From Burhinus oedicnemus (lineage: Eukaryota; Chordata; Aves; Charadriiformes; Burhinidae): a stretch of 64,000 nt of DNA. The DNA lies in the NCBI GenBank assembly GCA_008921705.1, contig VFFE01007030.1, forward strand, positions 11,314-75,313, written 5' to 3'. Shown one piece after another: positions 21,472 through 35,969 of the stretch. Within the stretch, counting starts at the first letter, position 1. Each line of letters begins with the position of its first letter. A program made the position numbers and the translations under genes. The notes under the pieces are model-generated. The model ran no database searches and was not told the origin of the DNA. It was given only the letters and a program-made list of their open reading frames with translations.

Positions 21472-24400
21472 AAAGAAAAAGAAAAATCCTATTCCACAAG
21501 CTTCAGTCTCTATCTGGTGGCCAGACAGCAACACTGCAACCCCAGATCTTCCTAAAGACAGAACACAAATCAAAAGATATGCTTGTTTTTCAAGACTGAG
21601 AGACAAGAAACTACTTTCATTACAATTATATATGTCATTAAATACCTATCACATCCTGACTGGTCCACGCTTATGCCCCAACCGACACAGTACAGCTACC
21701 TGAGATGGTACCATGATGAAAATTACATTGCAAGTAAGGAGCTGAAATTTTGTTTTCTTACCTATTAACTAAACACGTGACATAGTGCTGAGAAGCAACC
21801 TGTACCTAGTCTAAACAAAGAAGAATCAAATAAACACACAAAAAGGCAACCAAGAGCCCCACTTACATGTACTCAACACATTTGAGACAAACCATGTTTA
21901 AAGGAAGCCATGACTTTTAACTCAGGTATGTTATTTCAACTAGCATAGTCTTTGAGGTTTAATGAATGAAGGAACAGGTAACATTTCTCTCTCTTTGGAT
22001 ATATGCTTTGTTATCTAAAAAACAGATGGCACTGTTTCTTACTAAATGCATTTTATTTTGATTATGGGAATTTCTGAGCGGACAGATATATTCTGTTAAT
22101 GGACATTTTAATTCAGACTATTTTTTTTTAAAGAAAGATCCATCACCATCCACATTCATTAAAAAAAAGGAAGAAATAAAAAAGAGAAATTCCGCTTGTG
22201 TATAGTACACGTTCCATTTTACAAACAGAATAAATAATGAAGATTTTTATATTACAAGGGTAACTTTTAGCAAGAATTCCAATTGCAATGACCTAGAGTC
22301 CCATATTAAAGTAATGAATGGAGCAGTCTCATCTCCTACGCCCCTTGCTATTCAAAACCCTTCTTGCATCACAACACTATAGAACAGGAAGTCAACGCTA
22401 ATCCCATATCGTGGTGGGCAGCCACATAATAGATGGTGTCTCCAGAGGGTCAACAAAACAGATGTTTGATTGCTATAACCACAAGCCACAGTACCATTTC
22501 CCCCTAATATACAGCAAACTTCGGATTTTTTAAAAAAATTACCAAAGAGGAAAAAGCTTATGTGCCAGAGAACCGAATAACAAATCCAAGACTCTTCACA
22601 CTGACTGTACTCAGAGCTGGAACTATATGCAGGCAGGGACACAATTTCAGTCCAATTACTTTAATCATTGACTTGTGTTCTGTGAGTATTTCCCACCTAT
22701 TTCGTCTTCCTTCCCTAAATAAATAAGGTTGCCGAATAAAAGTAATAGTAAGAAACAGATACGTTTAAAGTTAAACAAATAAATAAAACCAGCAAGGAAA
22801 CAAGGGTTATCTGTCAAGGTTTTACCTTGCCTGATTCAGCCCAACCATTTTTTTTTTTAAAAGCAATGGGGAGCAGGGGGAGTAAGAGAAAGGGAATGAA
22901 AAACCCCACTCTGAAATTAGCATAAACATATTTTTCTAAAAAATGTCCAAGATAAATGGAAAGTGAGAGAAATGCTTTTACTGAAATGAATTGTATGCTC
23001 ACATTCATCATAGAGTCTGATGAAGTCTGATCATCACTAATAATAATGTTGCTGATTAGGTAGCTGAAGTAACTGAACTAAGGATTTGCTACTGCCTGCT
23101 AGAATACATTAACTCTGCAGTGATCTAGTTGCAATCAATAAAATCTCTGGCCAACATCTGGTCAGTAAAACCTAGACTTTTGCAGGTGGTAAGTGATCTT
23201 ACATACATAAAGAAAAATGTTTAGCAGTCAGTCTGACCTTTGAATTCCAAGTGCTTCAAGAAAGCTAAACTGTCGGAATTTGTTACCAAAATGTTCCCAG
23301 GAATCTCACCTCAACTTCCTTGTCTGGTAAATGAATTTTCTAATTTTTTGTACTTAACTGAAAAAAGTTTCAGGCAACCTGAGTATCCATGATGAAGATA
23401 AATATTAGCACAGCACAAAAGAAATGCTTGTTTGAAGTTGTGAAAACTTTTAAGCTTTTATCTTCTATTCATATCAGGCTATGTTGAACACTCAAGATGC
23501 AACCATTTGAAACAACACAAAGAAATATTACTGTTTGTTACTGTTAAAGGAGAGAGGTCCCACAGATCTCATCTCTTCTATTCACTCCAGGCCACACGCT
23601 CTTACTGCTTTCCTGAAGCTGGCTCTGGCACTTGTCAGAGAGGTAAGACCACACAACCAAGAGCAGGACCCCATCCTGCCAGCAGGCCCAGCGATGGTGA
23701 ATCACAGATCTAAAGTACACCCTTACAATCCAGCAGTTTTCAGGAAACAAAAGCCTTAAGCCTGACTACTGAAGAAAAAGAAGAAAAGAAAGAAAAACAA
23801 CAACAAAAAAAAGACAGAGCTGGAAGTTTTTAACTGTAATTTAAAACCTCATAAATAAGTGAAAAACAAAGCAATCTGGTTGGCTTTGAAGTATCTTCCT
23901 GTTATTTGTTTCTTGCCAATGAATGAGATGAGTAAGTTTTGGCCACCATAGCCAAAAAGCAATAGGTGCAAGAGAAGATTATATAAATAATATTTTAAGG
24001 GTAATGTATAATATAAATACACATAATTTACAACTTCAATATAAATTGCCATTACTGTTTCCTAACTTTTAATCTGCTACTGCGAATGATTCATAAAATA
24101 CCAGAATACGGTCTGCAAGCCATTACAAATCAAAAAACAAGAAGGATAGAGTGGGAATAAAAACAATAAATTAACATTCAAGGCCTAGCTTCCCCATTAT
24201 TTGGTTATGAATGAAAACCATTATGAAACTTGAACAAGACAATACCCCTCCAAAAAAGGAGTCAGTCCTCAGTTAAAAAGACAGACACAAAAATAACCTG
24301 AAAAAACATAATAAGGCAGATCATCCTTGCTATTTATCAAAATGACATCGTTTACAGAAAATGCTGCTGGTTTACATGCTAAAACTTAACAGCTACTCTT

Positions 24401-26100
24401 AGCAACTGACAAGCAGTATCCTTACATGTCTTGCTGCAGCCTGAAGAAATATACTTTCAGGAGGAACAACCTGATACCTACTACTCCTATAAAACTTCGG
24501 CATCCCAAAAGCTGAGGCTTGATCCCAGGTTTTATTTTCAAGCAAGTCAATTTTGTCTGGATTTGGACAAAATACTCTGTTTACAAAGTTCAGCAAATGT
24601 AGCAATCAAGAAAGTAACGTTTGTAATACTTGTATTCTCGATTCCATCAATGAAAGATTCGCTCAGCAATATGCTAAGCTGCTCTGCAAATTATTTAACA
24701 GAAGCGAGTTTATTGAAACGATGGAGTATTTCAGAGAGGAGAGGGCAGACCTTCCTAGCAAAAAGCAATTTGCCTGCTCAGAGCACCGCCTTGCAGCAAG
24801 GCTGGCAATGCAATGCGGTACTCTGGCCAGCAGATGGTGGCTGGAGCTCGGGAAAGAATTTTGCCTGGCAGTCCCGGCACAACCGCCGCCGACCCTGGGA
24901 GATTCCTGCTTCGTTGACGCATCTGGCTACTGAAACAACAAGGTAATGGAGCACTCTCAGGAGCAAAGGGGCTGGCAACTCGCTATTAATCAATTGTTGG
25001 ATGCTTGCACCCAAATGGGCCACTTCTAGGCTGTTGAAACCGGTAAACACCAAAGCTGACCCAATCGTCCAGGCTGCTGACGACTACTGTTGCATTAGGA
25101 AACAATGGGAAACTGAAGCTCTGAGACCTAACTTCTCGTCTGTTTGACTGGATGCAAGACATTGCATTAAAAGGATCTCTGCTTTAAGAATTACACTTCC
25201 TGTATCTGCCAGAAGTCACCTTTTTCTTCCTCCTATTTTTTATGGCTATTAGAGCAATCTAACAAGCCTTCCACAACAGACATTCAGCCTATTCCTTTTG
25301 CTGCCCAAGTTGAAAACATTATCTTCTTAACCGTATGTACTTGAAAACATAGAAATATGTCACCTTATGTGACTGAACAGAGTTTGGCACTACGAAAAGG
25401 TTACTCTGGTGTTACAACCTGTAATAACATTCAAGGACGTAACAACAGAAAGAACCAGTGCTGGTATTCCAACAGAGGAACCAAACAACCATACAAGGAT
25501 GGTTCAGAAAATGATCTCTGCAAGAGTTTTTCAGAATTGACATATACAGGACAGAACTGCTTTTATCAAGGACAGAGAGAAACAAGTTGCAGCATATTCA
25601 AAGCAATACTTTGAATAAAAAGGATTCCTGTAGAAATGTCATAAAGAAAAAAATCTGTAAGATGTATGTATCATTTAGACATGAAAACCTAGATAGTATG
25701 CATATTACACCTGGAGCAAAAGGCAAGATGGTAGTCCACACCTATGGAGAAACGTAAAACAGCACAAAGTCTTCACCAACAGAGAATCATGGTTTTTGTG
25801 AGAAGAAAATAGCTAAGAGTTTTGTTTTAATCACCATGAACTAGAGCTGACAAAAGGGCTATTGAAAGAGACAGAACGAGAAAACTTTCTTGCACAGAGG
25901 CATGGTCCAGAGCAGATGATCTGACTCGCTAGCATAAAGACGTTAGCTGGTTTTGGTTTTGCAGATAAGATTAACCAGAAGCACAGTGCAAAGGCAAAAA
26001 GCAATTGAGACTCCCCAACAGAGGCTCATATAGAACCTCCATACCAAGCTGGAATCTGGTGAGGAGAACTCTTTTTGGGACTTGTTGATGGGAGAAGCAC

Positions 26101-26757
26101 AAGAATCATTTAGGTTGGAAAAGACCTTTAAGATCATCTAGTCCAACCATTCACCCTACTCTACCAGGTCTGCCACTAAACCATGTCTCTAAGCACCACA
26201 TCTACACGACTTTTAAACACATCTAGGGATGGTGACTCAACCACCTCCCTGGGCAGCCTGTTCCAATGTTTGGTAACTCTTTCAGTGAAAAATTTTTTCC
26301 TAATGTCCAGCCTAAACCTCCCCCACCGCAACTTGAACCTGTTTCCTCTTGTCCTCTTGCTAGTTACTTGAGAGAAGAGACCAGCTCCCATCTCACTACA
26401 ACCTCCTTTCAGGTAGTTGTACAGAGCAATAAGGTCTCCCCTCAACCTTCTCTTCTCCAGACTAAACAATCCTAATTCCTTCAGCCGCTCCTCATAAGGC
26501 ACGTTTTCCAGACCCCTCACCAGCTTTGTTGCCCTTCTCTGGACATGCTCCAGCACCTCAATGTCCCTCCTATACTGTGGCACCCAAAACTGAACACAGT
26601 ACTCAAACTGTGGCCTCACCAGCACTGAGTACAGGGGCACGATCACTTCCCTACTCCCGCTGGCCACACTATTCTTGATACAGGCCAAGATGGCGTTGGC
26701 CTTCTTGGCTACCTGGGCACACTGCTGGCTCATATTCAGCCAGCTGTCCATCAGGAA
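26101..26757 (-). mobile_element. CR1 LINE, 5'-truncated, minus strand
   Basis: A chicken-repeat-1 retrotransposon fragment of about 660 bases. The 3' end at 26101 reads, on the minus strand, GGTTGGACTAGATGATCTTA and then the terminal AATGATTCT. The rest is the end of ORF2. Similarity begins at about 26757 with [11 protein letters not shown], so at least 80% of a full element is missing. The coding part is unbroken, which suggests a fairly recent insertion compared with the other CR1 pieces here. Confidence 0.95.
26176..26757 (-). pseudogene. CR1 ORF2 C-terminal fragment (reverse transcriptase tail)
   Basis: About 190 residues of the C-terminal end of the CR1 ORF2 protein, which in full-length elements carries an endonuclease and a reverse transcriptase used for target-primed retrotransposition. 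Recognisable CR1 blocks are [79 protein letters not shown] and the terminal [11 protein letters not shown] before the stop at 26176-26178. The endonuclease and the catalytic core of the polymerase are absent. The frame extends upstream to 26820, but residues before MDSWLN are flanking sequence. It cannot be active alone. Confidence 0.93.
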
Positions 26758-28540
26758 CTCAAAGAAGGAAAGAGTCACGAAAGGCAAGTAGTCAGACGAC
26801 TTCAAGAAGTTGCCCACCAAAGTTAAGGGTGTTGAAAGCAGCTGATGAAGGATAAAGGAGTAACAATTCTGAGCTGCTTACGCAGAGGACTATAAAGACT
26901 TCAACAATGCAATTACAGTAAAAAAGGAAGACAGAAGCTACAATACAGAAAAACAACATGCAACTCACAAAATAAAAACATTGATTCTAAAATAGTGTTA
27001 GTGGTGCAAAGACAACTTCATTGCCATTATCAAGGTAGCCAGCTGATCATTCTTCTGGATAACTTTGCAGAGTCAACCACAGCTTTTTCCCTAAGTTCAC
27101 GTCCTCATCTTAGTGGGTTGCATTCTTTGGTCAACAACTCTTGGCTATTCTCTGAAAACTATTCTTCAACTACCATTTTAAAGCAATTGTGACCACAAAC
27201 AGCAATGGATGGTGATAATCCTAAAGTTCCTTGGTTTTGCTTTTTGGTTTGAAAACATGAACAACTAAGCACTAATATACACTAAAGCTCATAAATGTGA
27301 TCCAGATTGTAATGCTTAGCTAAATATCTTGAATGGTTTAAGGAACACAGCAACTTTTCTTAATTGGCAGACTGATTCACTAACCTCTATGTGGAGGTTT
27401 TGGGGGACATTTAACCTAAAAAAAGTCACATAAAATACCTTTGTAGATTTCTCAAGCTAAATACTACTATATATGAGCAGATTTATTCTTCCTGCTGTGT
27501 GGCTCTTGTGAAAGTAAAATCATCCTTTGCCAGCTCCATTCACTTTGCCATTCTTCACAGAGCCCTAGTTATTACAGGTCTCCAAATCCTAGTATCAAAT
27601 ATCCTGGCACTTAGTTTGACCATTCTCATTCTCTTTAATCCTTCCCTCTTTCTGCATAAGTGCCTTCCTACAGAGCAATACCAACAGAGCATCTCTTGAT
27701 GGTACTGTAGATTTTTCTATCAAAGCCATACTGAACACAAGAACAGACCTGAATCTGGTAGCAGCAAAAGACTTCACTCTCCATCCTCTTTAAGCGGAAT
27801 ATGCCTCATCACCCCGCACCAAATTTTGAAGTTCTGACTTACAGATTTTTGGATTTTAAGCTTTGAAACATATCTGCATTCATGTCTCCACAACTGGGCT
27901 ATGTCATTTTTAAGAAAGCAACAGAATTATCTCTTACACAGGGCAATACGAGTTCTTGTGGCTAGCCAACTAGCACTATTAGTTAGGAAGCTACTTCAGC
28001 AGTTCTAGCAACTCAAAAGCAGTAAGGAAGAAACACTGATCTTGACAGCTCAAAAGCATCCATAATCATCATAATCCCTGTGTTCATTTCACCTCCTTGC
28101 AACAGTATATAATAAATTAGTAGTAGTAAAACCCCAACGATAGCGTAGCTTTAGACTTTGCCCTTTTTTTTTAAAAAAGTGTATCTTCCTTAATAAAATG
28201 TATCTTTTGTGCAAAACTCATTATTTCAAATACACTAACCAGTGACTCCACATTAGAACACTGTTCATTAGAACATGTAATAACGCAATCACATTCTAAC
28301 ATCAAACAGCCCTAAAAAACCAAACAACTGTTATTAAACTCTCTTTCCAGCTCTCCACTTGGACAACCTTTCTCCCTTCTCATCTCAAAAATGTTAAAAG
28401 TAGAATAATCACAATAAATATGCACCAGATGTTTAAAAACAACTTCCAGAAGCTTATTCATCCACCCATCCTTGAAAAGTCAGGAGTTAATTAGCTAAAA
28501 AAAAACAACAAAAAAAACCAACCCACAAAAAATCTCCTCA

Positions 28541-28915
<375 letters not shown>

Positions 28916-29036
28916 TTACAGAGCTTATAAACACTAATTGTTTCACCATTTTAACACACACAAGAGTTTTCATACACAATGAACCCAGAAATCATCCTTC
29001 TGTAAAGTTTACCTAGCTGAAGTGCTGCTTCTACCT

Positions 29037-29090
29037 GGAACTAGATGATCTTTAAGGTCTTTTCCAACTCTAACCATTCTATGATTCTGA
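29037..29090 (+). mobile_element. CR1 LINE 3'-end remnant
   Basis: About 54 bases of the CR1 3' terminus in plus orientation: GGAACTAGATGATCTTTAAG, then a TCCAACTCTAACC block and the ATTCTATGATTCTG end. Only the last part of the element is present. It lies about 200 bases 5' of DYRK1A exon 3 in the gene's orientation. Confidence 0.9.
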
Positions 29091-30621
29091 TTCCTATTTC
29101 ATTGTGACAACTTACTCATTAATCATTTATTCCTATTTATCCTTAACATCCCTTTTTTAACATCTTCACCTATGTGTCATAACTCAATTGGAATTTGACA
29201 GGGGTTATTTTCAAAGATACAAATTTTGTGTATGGATTCTATGAAAGCCAGAAAAACACACAAGTTCTGTCTTTCAAGGTTGCTCACAGCAACTTTCTAT
29301 ACCAAAAGAAAAGCAAAGCTAGTGCCCAGCCTCAGCAGCTCATCTTCCCTGGCCTCAATGCTTATGCCTTCCTACAAACTGCTTAGCTCACTAGACTACA
29401 TTTTTAACTTCCTCCCTTCTTCCGATGCACACTGTACTTCATCAGCTTCCTGACTTCTACTGCTGAGTTTCACTGAGTTATAGGTAGCAAGCACTGTAAT
29501 TTGAATTAATTCCTTTTCAGCAAGGTGAAATCAGACTGCAAGAAGCAACTGCAAAGCAACTGCAAAGCAAGAGACAAACAAAACACTTGGTGTCAAGTTG
29601 CAGGAGAATGGCAAACTGTATGGCCAAAGTACTAGATTCCATACCATCCTGAAAAATGCCAAATTCCACAGGCACAGAATCCACCTCTAACTGGGACAGA
29701 TCCCGCACCTCTCAAATCTTGTTTCAGACATCTGTCAGATGGTGTTTAATTGGTTCATCACCTACTTGTATCTTCACTGTCCTCTAACAGTGGAGGACAG
29801 ATTAAAGTACAATTTGGTTTTCTTTGTTTGCTAATGAAAGTTTATCATGTTCCACATTTAACATCCATCCTTTTGCTTTTTGCTGACTATGCCAGAGGGG
29901 GGAAATTCTCTAAATGGATGCCATGTTGGCACAGCATAAGAGACAGAGCAGGATGGGACAAGTAGCCATGCACACTGAAGCCAACATTGCCACTGAAGGA
30001 ATAAGTGTGAAATCAGAACCTGAAATCTGGAAGCACAATTATTGGTAAAGATTAAATTTAGAGGTAAGATGTGAAACAATCAAGCACCTTAACCAGCAAG
30101 GGAAATCCCCATTTCCTTTACAATCAAAACCTTGCAAGAAAACAAAATCAGTAGAAAACAGTAGATGAACATTGTCCATCAATTTTACTTTCTTAAAAAT
30201 AACTGACTGCTCAATTTCCCACCTATTCTAAGTTAAGAAAAAATAAAATATTGAAAATGATACTGCATCATTGACTCAGCGCCTATCAGGGCAGTAGAAG
30301 AACCGCATGGAATGAAATCAAACACCATTTTACATTAAGATCATTTTAGAAAAATATATTCAATAAAAAAGTCAAAATAATATTTGAACAGCTATAAATA
30401 AGAAAGCCTATATATAGTACAAACACAATTACTTTAAAAGGGGTGAAGTAAAATCATACAGCAAAATACCCACCAACAGATGACTGGTATTCTTCTCCAG
30501 TGTTGCAATTTAGTACTACTAAAAGACTAACAGAACAAACTGCTCCAGAAGATGAACTGGTTGCCCACAAGCACCCACATGTTTTCACAATGTTTCATTA
30601 AATCTTCAAACATTTTACTTT

Positions 30622-30645
30622 AAAAAAAAAAAAAAAAAAAAAAAA
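30622..30645. repeat. Poly-A run (24)
   Basis: An uninterrupted A tract followed by CCCAAAAAACAACACC. Confidence 0.9.
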
Positions 30646-33600
30646 CCCAAAAAACAACACCTTCATGAAATAACTATGATATATGAAAACTTTTTTTGTG
30701 TGCATTATGGTGCCTCTGGTAACATGATAAAGTATCAAGATGACCTTACAAATGGAAATAAAATAAAGAAATTCCTGACCTAAAACCACTATAAGCTAAG
30801 TCAACTTAACATTGCACAGAAAATTACCCTAACTCTTCTGTAAAACATCCATTAAAAACTGCTTCGTGATTTTTAACAGAAATACAGATCTTAGTAAGCT
30901 CTGAAAGTGAAACTGTCCTCCAACATTTAAAGATACAGTGAAAATAATAGTTAAATATCCAAGTGTAAACTTTTTAAAATACTCGCATCTTTTTCCGTTT
31001 TCATTCCAAGTAACATCTTATGTTCACCTATGAATTGGGCAACAGATTGTTGCCTCCTTTTTTACATTTAAAATTATGTATTATGAACTTCATCAGTTCA
31101 CATTTAAATACAGGAGGAAAATATGTGCAAGGATTCTAATGCATCAGCTGATCTCTCTCAAAGATACGGTTCCTTTATATATTAAGGCGTACGTCAGATC
31201 ACATGAAAACTGGATATAATTTTTTTTTTCTCACTACTGTATTTTCTTAATGTCTAAACTCCATTTTTACTAGAGAATCAGAGTTGAACTTCCATCTATA
31301 CAACACAGTAACTTTAGTGTACATTTACTTTTCAAGATATACTGAACACTCCTGTAAGAATGGGTGAACACACACTAAGACATTATTTGGTATGTCTACT
31401 TTCTGCTCTTTTAATTTCTGCTGATTTTCTGCTTAACCTGCAAAAAAAAAAAAAAATAGTCTCACTTAGCAACATCATGGTGACTGAATTAAAAGTCAAA
31501 AAAAAATTTAAATCAGATAGTCAAAAAATACCATTAATTCTGAATTGTAGAGCCAATTACTTTAAAAGTTTTATTTCTTGTATTTTTTTATCCCAGGCCA
31601 CAGTTTCCCAATAGCATACTAGATATCTAGCAAATGAGGTAACTTAATAAAACCAAATTTTATTTTAAAAAATTCTGCACTTGCACGTGTCCCTGAAAAA
31701 GCAGAAAGCTCACATGTATACACAAAAAAAAAGTCCCAGTAGCAAGAAGTTCTGATTTACAATTTGACTTAATAGTATCTTCTGACGCTCACTCAAAAGA
31801 TCACAACAAATCTGAGGATGAACTGAATAATGCACTACACACTTTTTAAAAAAATAAGAAAAGAAGGAAAGGATTAGAAGCATAATTATCTCACAAAAGA
31901 ACAGTCATAATATTAATGTTTCACTTCAGCTTTGAACTTCTGACGCTTGCACACCCTTTCTCTCCCAAGTCCACTAGGCAGGACAATAAGGCTGTAGCTT
32001 TCCTGGTCTTCCAAACTGATGACAGTCAGTTAGACCAACTCAGTTAATTCAACAGCAACATCCCAGGAAAGAGCTTCATAATTTTTAACACCATGATCAG
32101 ACTGCAGAATCACAAAGAAAGTTTCTCTAAGAGCCACACTTTGACAAATGACTTATTTTATTCATTCAATTTAACATTTTTTTGAAGATTCAACATTTGT
32201 GATGAACAAGCATTTACCTATTTGCTTGGAGGTAAGTCATACGCAACCTATGATGTCAACATACATGATTGTATCCAAGAAGAAACTTTTTATAAACCAT
32301 TGTCGTTTGGTACAAACGTAAATTGATTTCATAGAGCAGCACTGAATTTCAGAAAAAGGAACATTACTAAACAGAAGAGCCTGACTAGAGTCCCATGTCC
32401 TGAAGCCTGTTATAAGGAGACGGATGGAAATTGGCTAGCTCACACAGCACATTCTTACGCCAAATAAAAAGGCATTTTAATAGTCTCTGTGAAGATGGTG
32501 GTATCTATCCTTAACCGTGTTAGTAATAAGTAAGAACTACCTGGGTCAAAAGATCAGTAGCCAAGTAATTTTCATCTTTACAATTTCCTGCTGTCACTGA
32601 AACAGAGACACGCGAGTTCACAGACTTCTCTTACTGAAAGCAGTCTTAGCTATCAACAAACACAAGTAATCTTCAAGATATGGTCCCTGATGAAACACCT
32701 GCCCTTGCCACATTTCAGACTTTGTTCCATGATACATGCAATCCTACCCCGGTACAACTAATCCCAAGAAAACACTCTTAACTTCTACTATGAGCCAAAA
32801 AACACCTAATGACACGTTAGGAAGGAATGAGGGGAGAAAGAAGAATTGGCTAGAATAGCAATCTTGACCTCCTTTGGTTTTAGGCCAAGAAGTCAGTCAG
32901 CTATAGAAACAGGAACATTTTTGTACATCCATTAATTGAGGTTCACAAAGCCCCTGGTGGCCGAAGCTCATTTGGAGAGCTCTAGACATTCAAAAAAGTA
33001 AGTGATCTACTGGCCACCATGGGAGTACTAAAATCCACAGGAGCTCGTTACCATGCTACATCCATAACTTTGACAAGATAGAAACATCTAAGGAACAAGG
33101 TCTAGTCAATCATCAATCTTCCTTTCTAACCCCTGTAAATTCAAAAGATTACATGTTGTGAAGCACCTTGGGAAGGAAACAAAGTGACAGAAAACAAAAA
33201 GTATGCCAAGATATCTATGCATGAAGTACATTAAGGGAAGAGATTATCTTACAAATGAACCTTATCTAACCTGTTAATTGAGGGAATGGCATAAAAATAT
33301 ACAGGTTTATGTATGTTTAGAGTTTAATTTTTACAGTTTACAACAAACCTTTATTTGCCTGTGATGAGATTAAATCAGAAGTTGTCATAAAGGTCCAGCT
33401 ACAGAAAGCATCCCTTATTTCAGCCTTGAGAGCATATATCCCTTTTCTACAGTCATGAATGTAACAGCTCTTTTAAAGTGAAGCTGTTCAGAATACTGTT
33501 TCGTTAGTGACATTCCATACACCATAATATAAGCAAAATATAAATTATAACAACAGTAACTTCTTGACTTTTGAAAATCTACTGTCTCTGGAAAATAAGT

Positions 33601-34439
33601 GAGGAAGCAGTGAGCATTAATAAAATGCTACACTACTGTATGAGCAAACCACTGTTAACCATAACCAGAAGAAAATGCTTAAAACAGGACCAATAGCATA
33701 AATGTGATGATAGAGAAAACTTAAACTATAACTTCAAAAGAGGTTCATAACTCAGAACTATCTGAAAATACAGATACTGCAAAAATGGATTGCTCCATCA
33801 TATGGAAGAAGGTAGGTTATTTCTTTACAGCCTTGTCTTAACACAGTGGAAGAGCCTAAGTTCAAAAATATATTTCTTTATTTGGTGAGGACTGGAAATC
33901 TTCTCTCATTCAAAAGAAGTTTGTTTTAAATGACTTTTCCAAGCATCAAAAAAATTAGTAACTCAAAGTAGAAAAATTACTTGAGATGATAGTTACTGAA
34001 CAGTATAGGAAAAATTTTGGTACAATTTCGCATAGATTTTAAAAAACTCAGTGCAGTTTCAAAATTCAATTTCATACCCTCATCCATTTTAGACTGTTAT
34101 TCCCATTTTGACATCAGCCTAGACAACTCATTTAAACGTTACCTCCTCCCCAAAAAGTGGTGCAATGCATAGCTGGCCTTCTCCTTTCAACATAAAGCAA
34201 GGCACAAATATTCACCGATGGACTGTAAAGAGTAGCAGGTGACAGTGTGCCACCCTAAGAGTGGATCACTGTTTCTGAAAAAAAATTGTGCATTTTGGTC
34301 CGTTAAATTTGGTATCTAAGAATACGAAAATTTCAGCTGAAGTTTTCCCTACAGCTGGGCCATTGTAAAGTCTATTCTCTGGACAAGACTGACCGATGTC
34401 TGATAAAACTGGAAGCCATGCTACAGCCTTTCCCATAGT

Positions 34440-34625
34440 CACTGACTGAGCAGCGGCACAGCTTGCCCAGAAAAGCTGTGGATGACGTATCCTAGGAAAT
34501 ACACAAACCCCAACTGGACACAGTCCTGGGCAACCGGCTCTAGGTGGCCCTGCTTGAGCAGAGGGACATTGGACCAGGTGACCTCCAGAGGTCCCTTCCA
34601 GCCTCAACGGTTCTGTGATTCTCTG
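34440..34625 (+). mobile_element. CR1 LINE 3'-end fragment (diverged)
   Basis: About 185 bases in plus orientation from GAGCAGCGGCACAGCTTGCC through GGTGGCCCTGCTTGAGCAG and GGTGACCTCCAGAGGTCCC to the end GGTTCTGTGATTCTCTG. The gap between the first and second blocks has drifted, so the copy is older. The 122-residue open frame on the opposite strand (34266-34631) crosses it and is not a gene. Confidence 0.9.
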
Positions 34626-35942
34626 CCACAAATGTCAGCACAAAGTAAGTGACAGGATTTCTTTCTTTGAATCACAGAGTTGTTAGATCAGCTCCTCTGT
34701 CAGGTGCGACTGCATCTGAAAATCCCCATGGCAATGAGATAGTTTCTCTGCATTTCTGTCACCCAACTCATTAAATATATACTCTGCTTCTCAAGGTATG
34801 TATGTGACTCTCTCGGTCCCTCTGTCACAGTTCTAAGTAAGTATTCTATTTAGGTATATTTGTATCGAGGGATAAAAAAAGGAACAGACTTAAAAATACT
34901 TCACTGTCTATTGACTGTTGTGCAAGATGAAGCAGGTAAAAGCAGTGAAAGTCACATCAGCATTCTATTTCATAATTTAAAAAGTTCAAATGTAGTTATT
35001 CCCCATGTTTGAAAACCTACCACTAACCTGCTATCTGGGTAACTGATTTCCTTTAAAATTACAACCTCACAGCCCCTTCTGTACCTAAGTCCTCTGCATC
35101 TGGCTTCCAGGCAGTGATTAGTACTTCCACAGAGCGCTTTGGCTGTTTCCTAATAATGTCACTGTCCCTATTCTCACACCTCTTTGTTCAACTCAGCTCA
35201 AAGAAGAGGCAGAATTCCTTATCGGATCCATAAATTAAAGACTGGTAAAGTATGGCACAATAGCATTTAACTGGCAGAAATAATGCAGAACTAAATTGGA
35301 ATCAGTGGCAATATTCCTTGGGGGTTTATCCTGGACTGTGGGGTCATCTCATTTGGAAGTATGAAACTTTCTCCTATGCGCAACTCATCCTTTCGTTCTC
35401 TTTGCATTGCTAGCACTTTTCTTCCTGTTCTTCATCATTTGCCCTGTTAAGATCATTGCTTTGACCCTAAATATTTTGAGCTTCCTTTCACCTCCCCTCC
35501 CTCCTGCCCCATCCTGCCTATCCTGTCTCTGCTATATACTATTTGGGTCATTCAGCAATGTGCAGAGGTATTCCATCTCAGTGATATGTTTGCTGCTGAA
35601 TGACAACCTGCCAGAAAACACGACCAGAGAATAAAAGTGTGAACTGTATCATTCACCACAACAGGTATTGTCATTTCCACACTGAGGAGTTCAAGAGCTT
35701 GTGGGCCTACACCACAGACCAAGTATGGTAGTTCTTAGTACTGCACATGACTGGTTCAGACTTCAAATCTTTTTATTTTCAGTCCCTGCTATGCCACCAC
35801 AGATGAAGGCATCCACCTTCTTGTTATATTTTTTTTTCTGTATTCAAATTACTGAATGTGAAAACACCCAAATGTCTCCTCAAACAAAATCCTGTATTAG
35901 TTGAGGAACTGTGCGGCCCTCTTCCTTCACATAAAATCCACC

Positions 35943-35969
35943 TTTTTTCTTTTTTTTTTTTTTTTTTTT
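35943..35969. repeat. Poly-T tract
   Basis: T6-C-T20, a simple homopolymer. Confidence 0.9.

Noticed and set aside
21163..21703. Poly-lysine and poly-phenylalanine open frames around the 77-A run
   Set aside because: Homopolymer translation, not protein coding.
34266..34631. 122-codon minus-strand frame
   Set aside because: About half of it is the antisense of a CR1 3' end.
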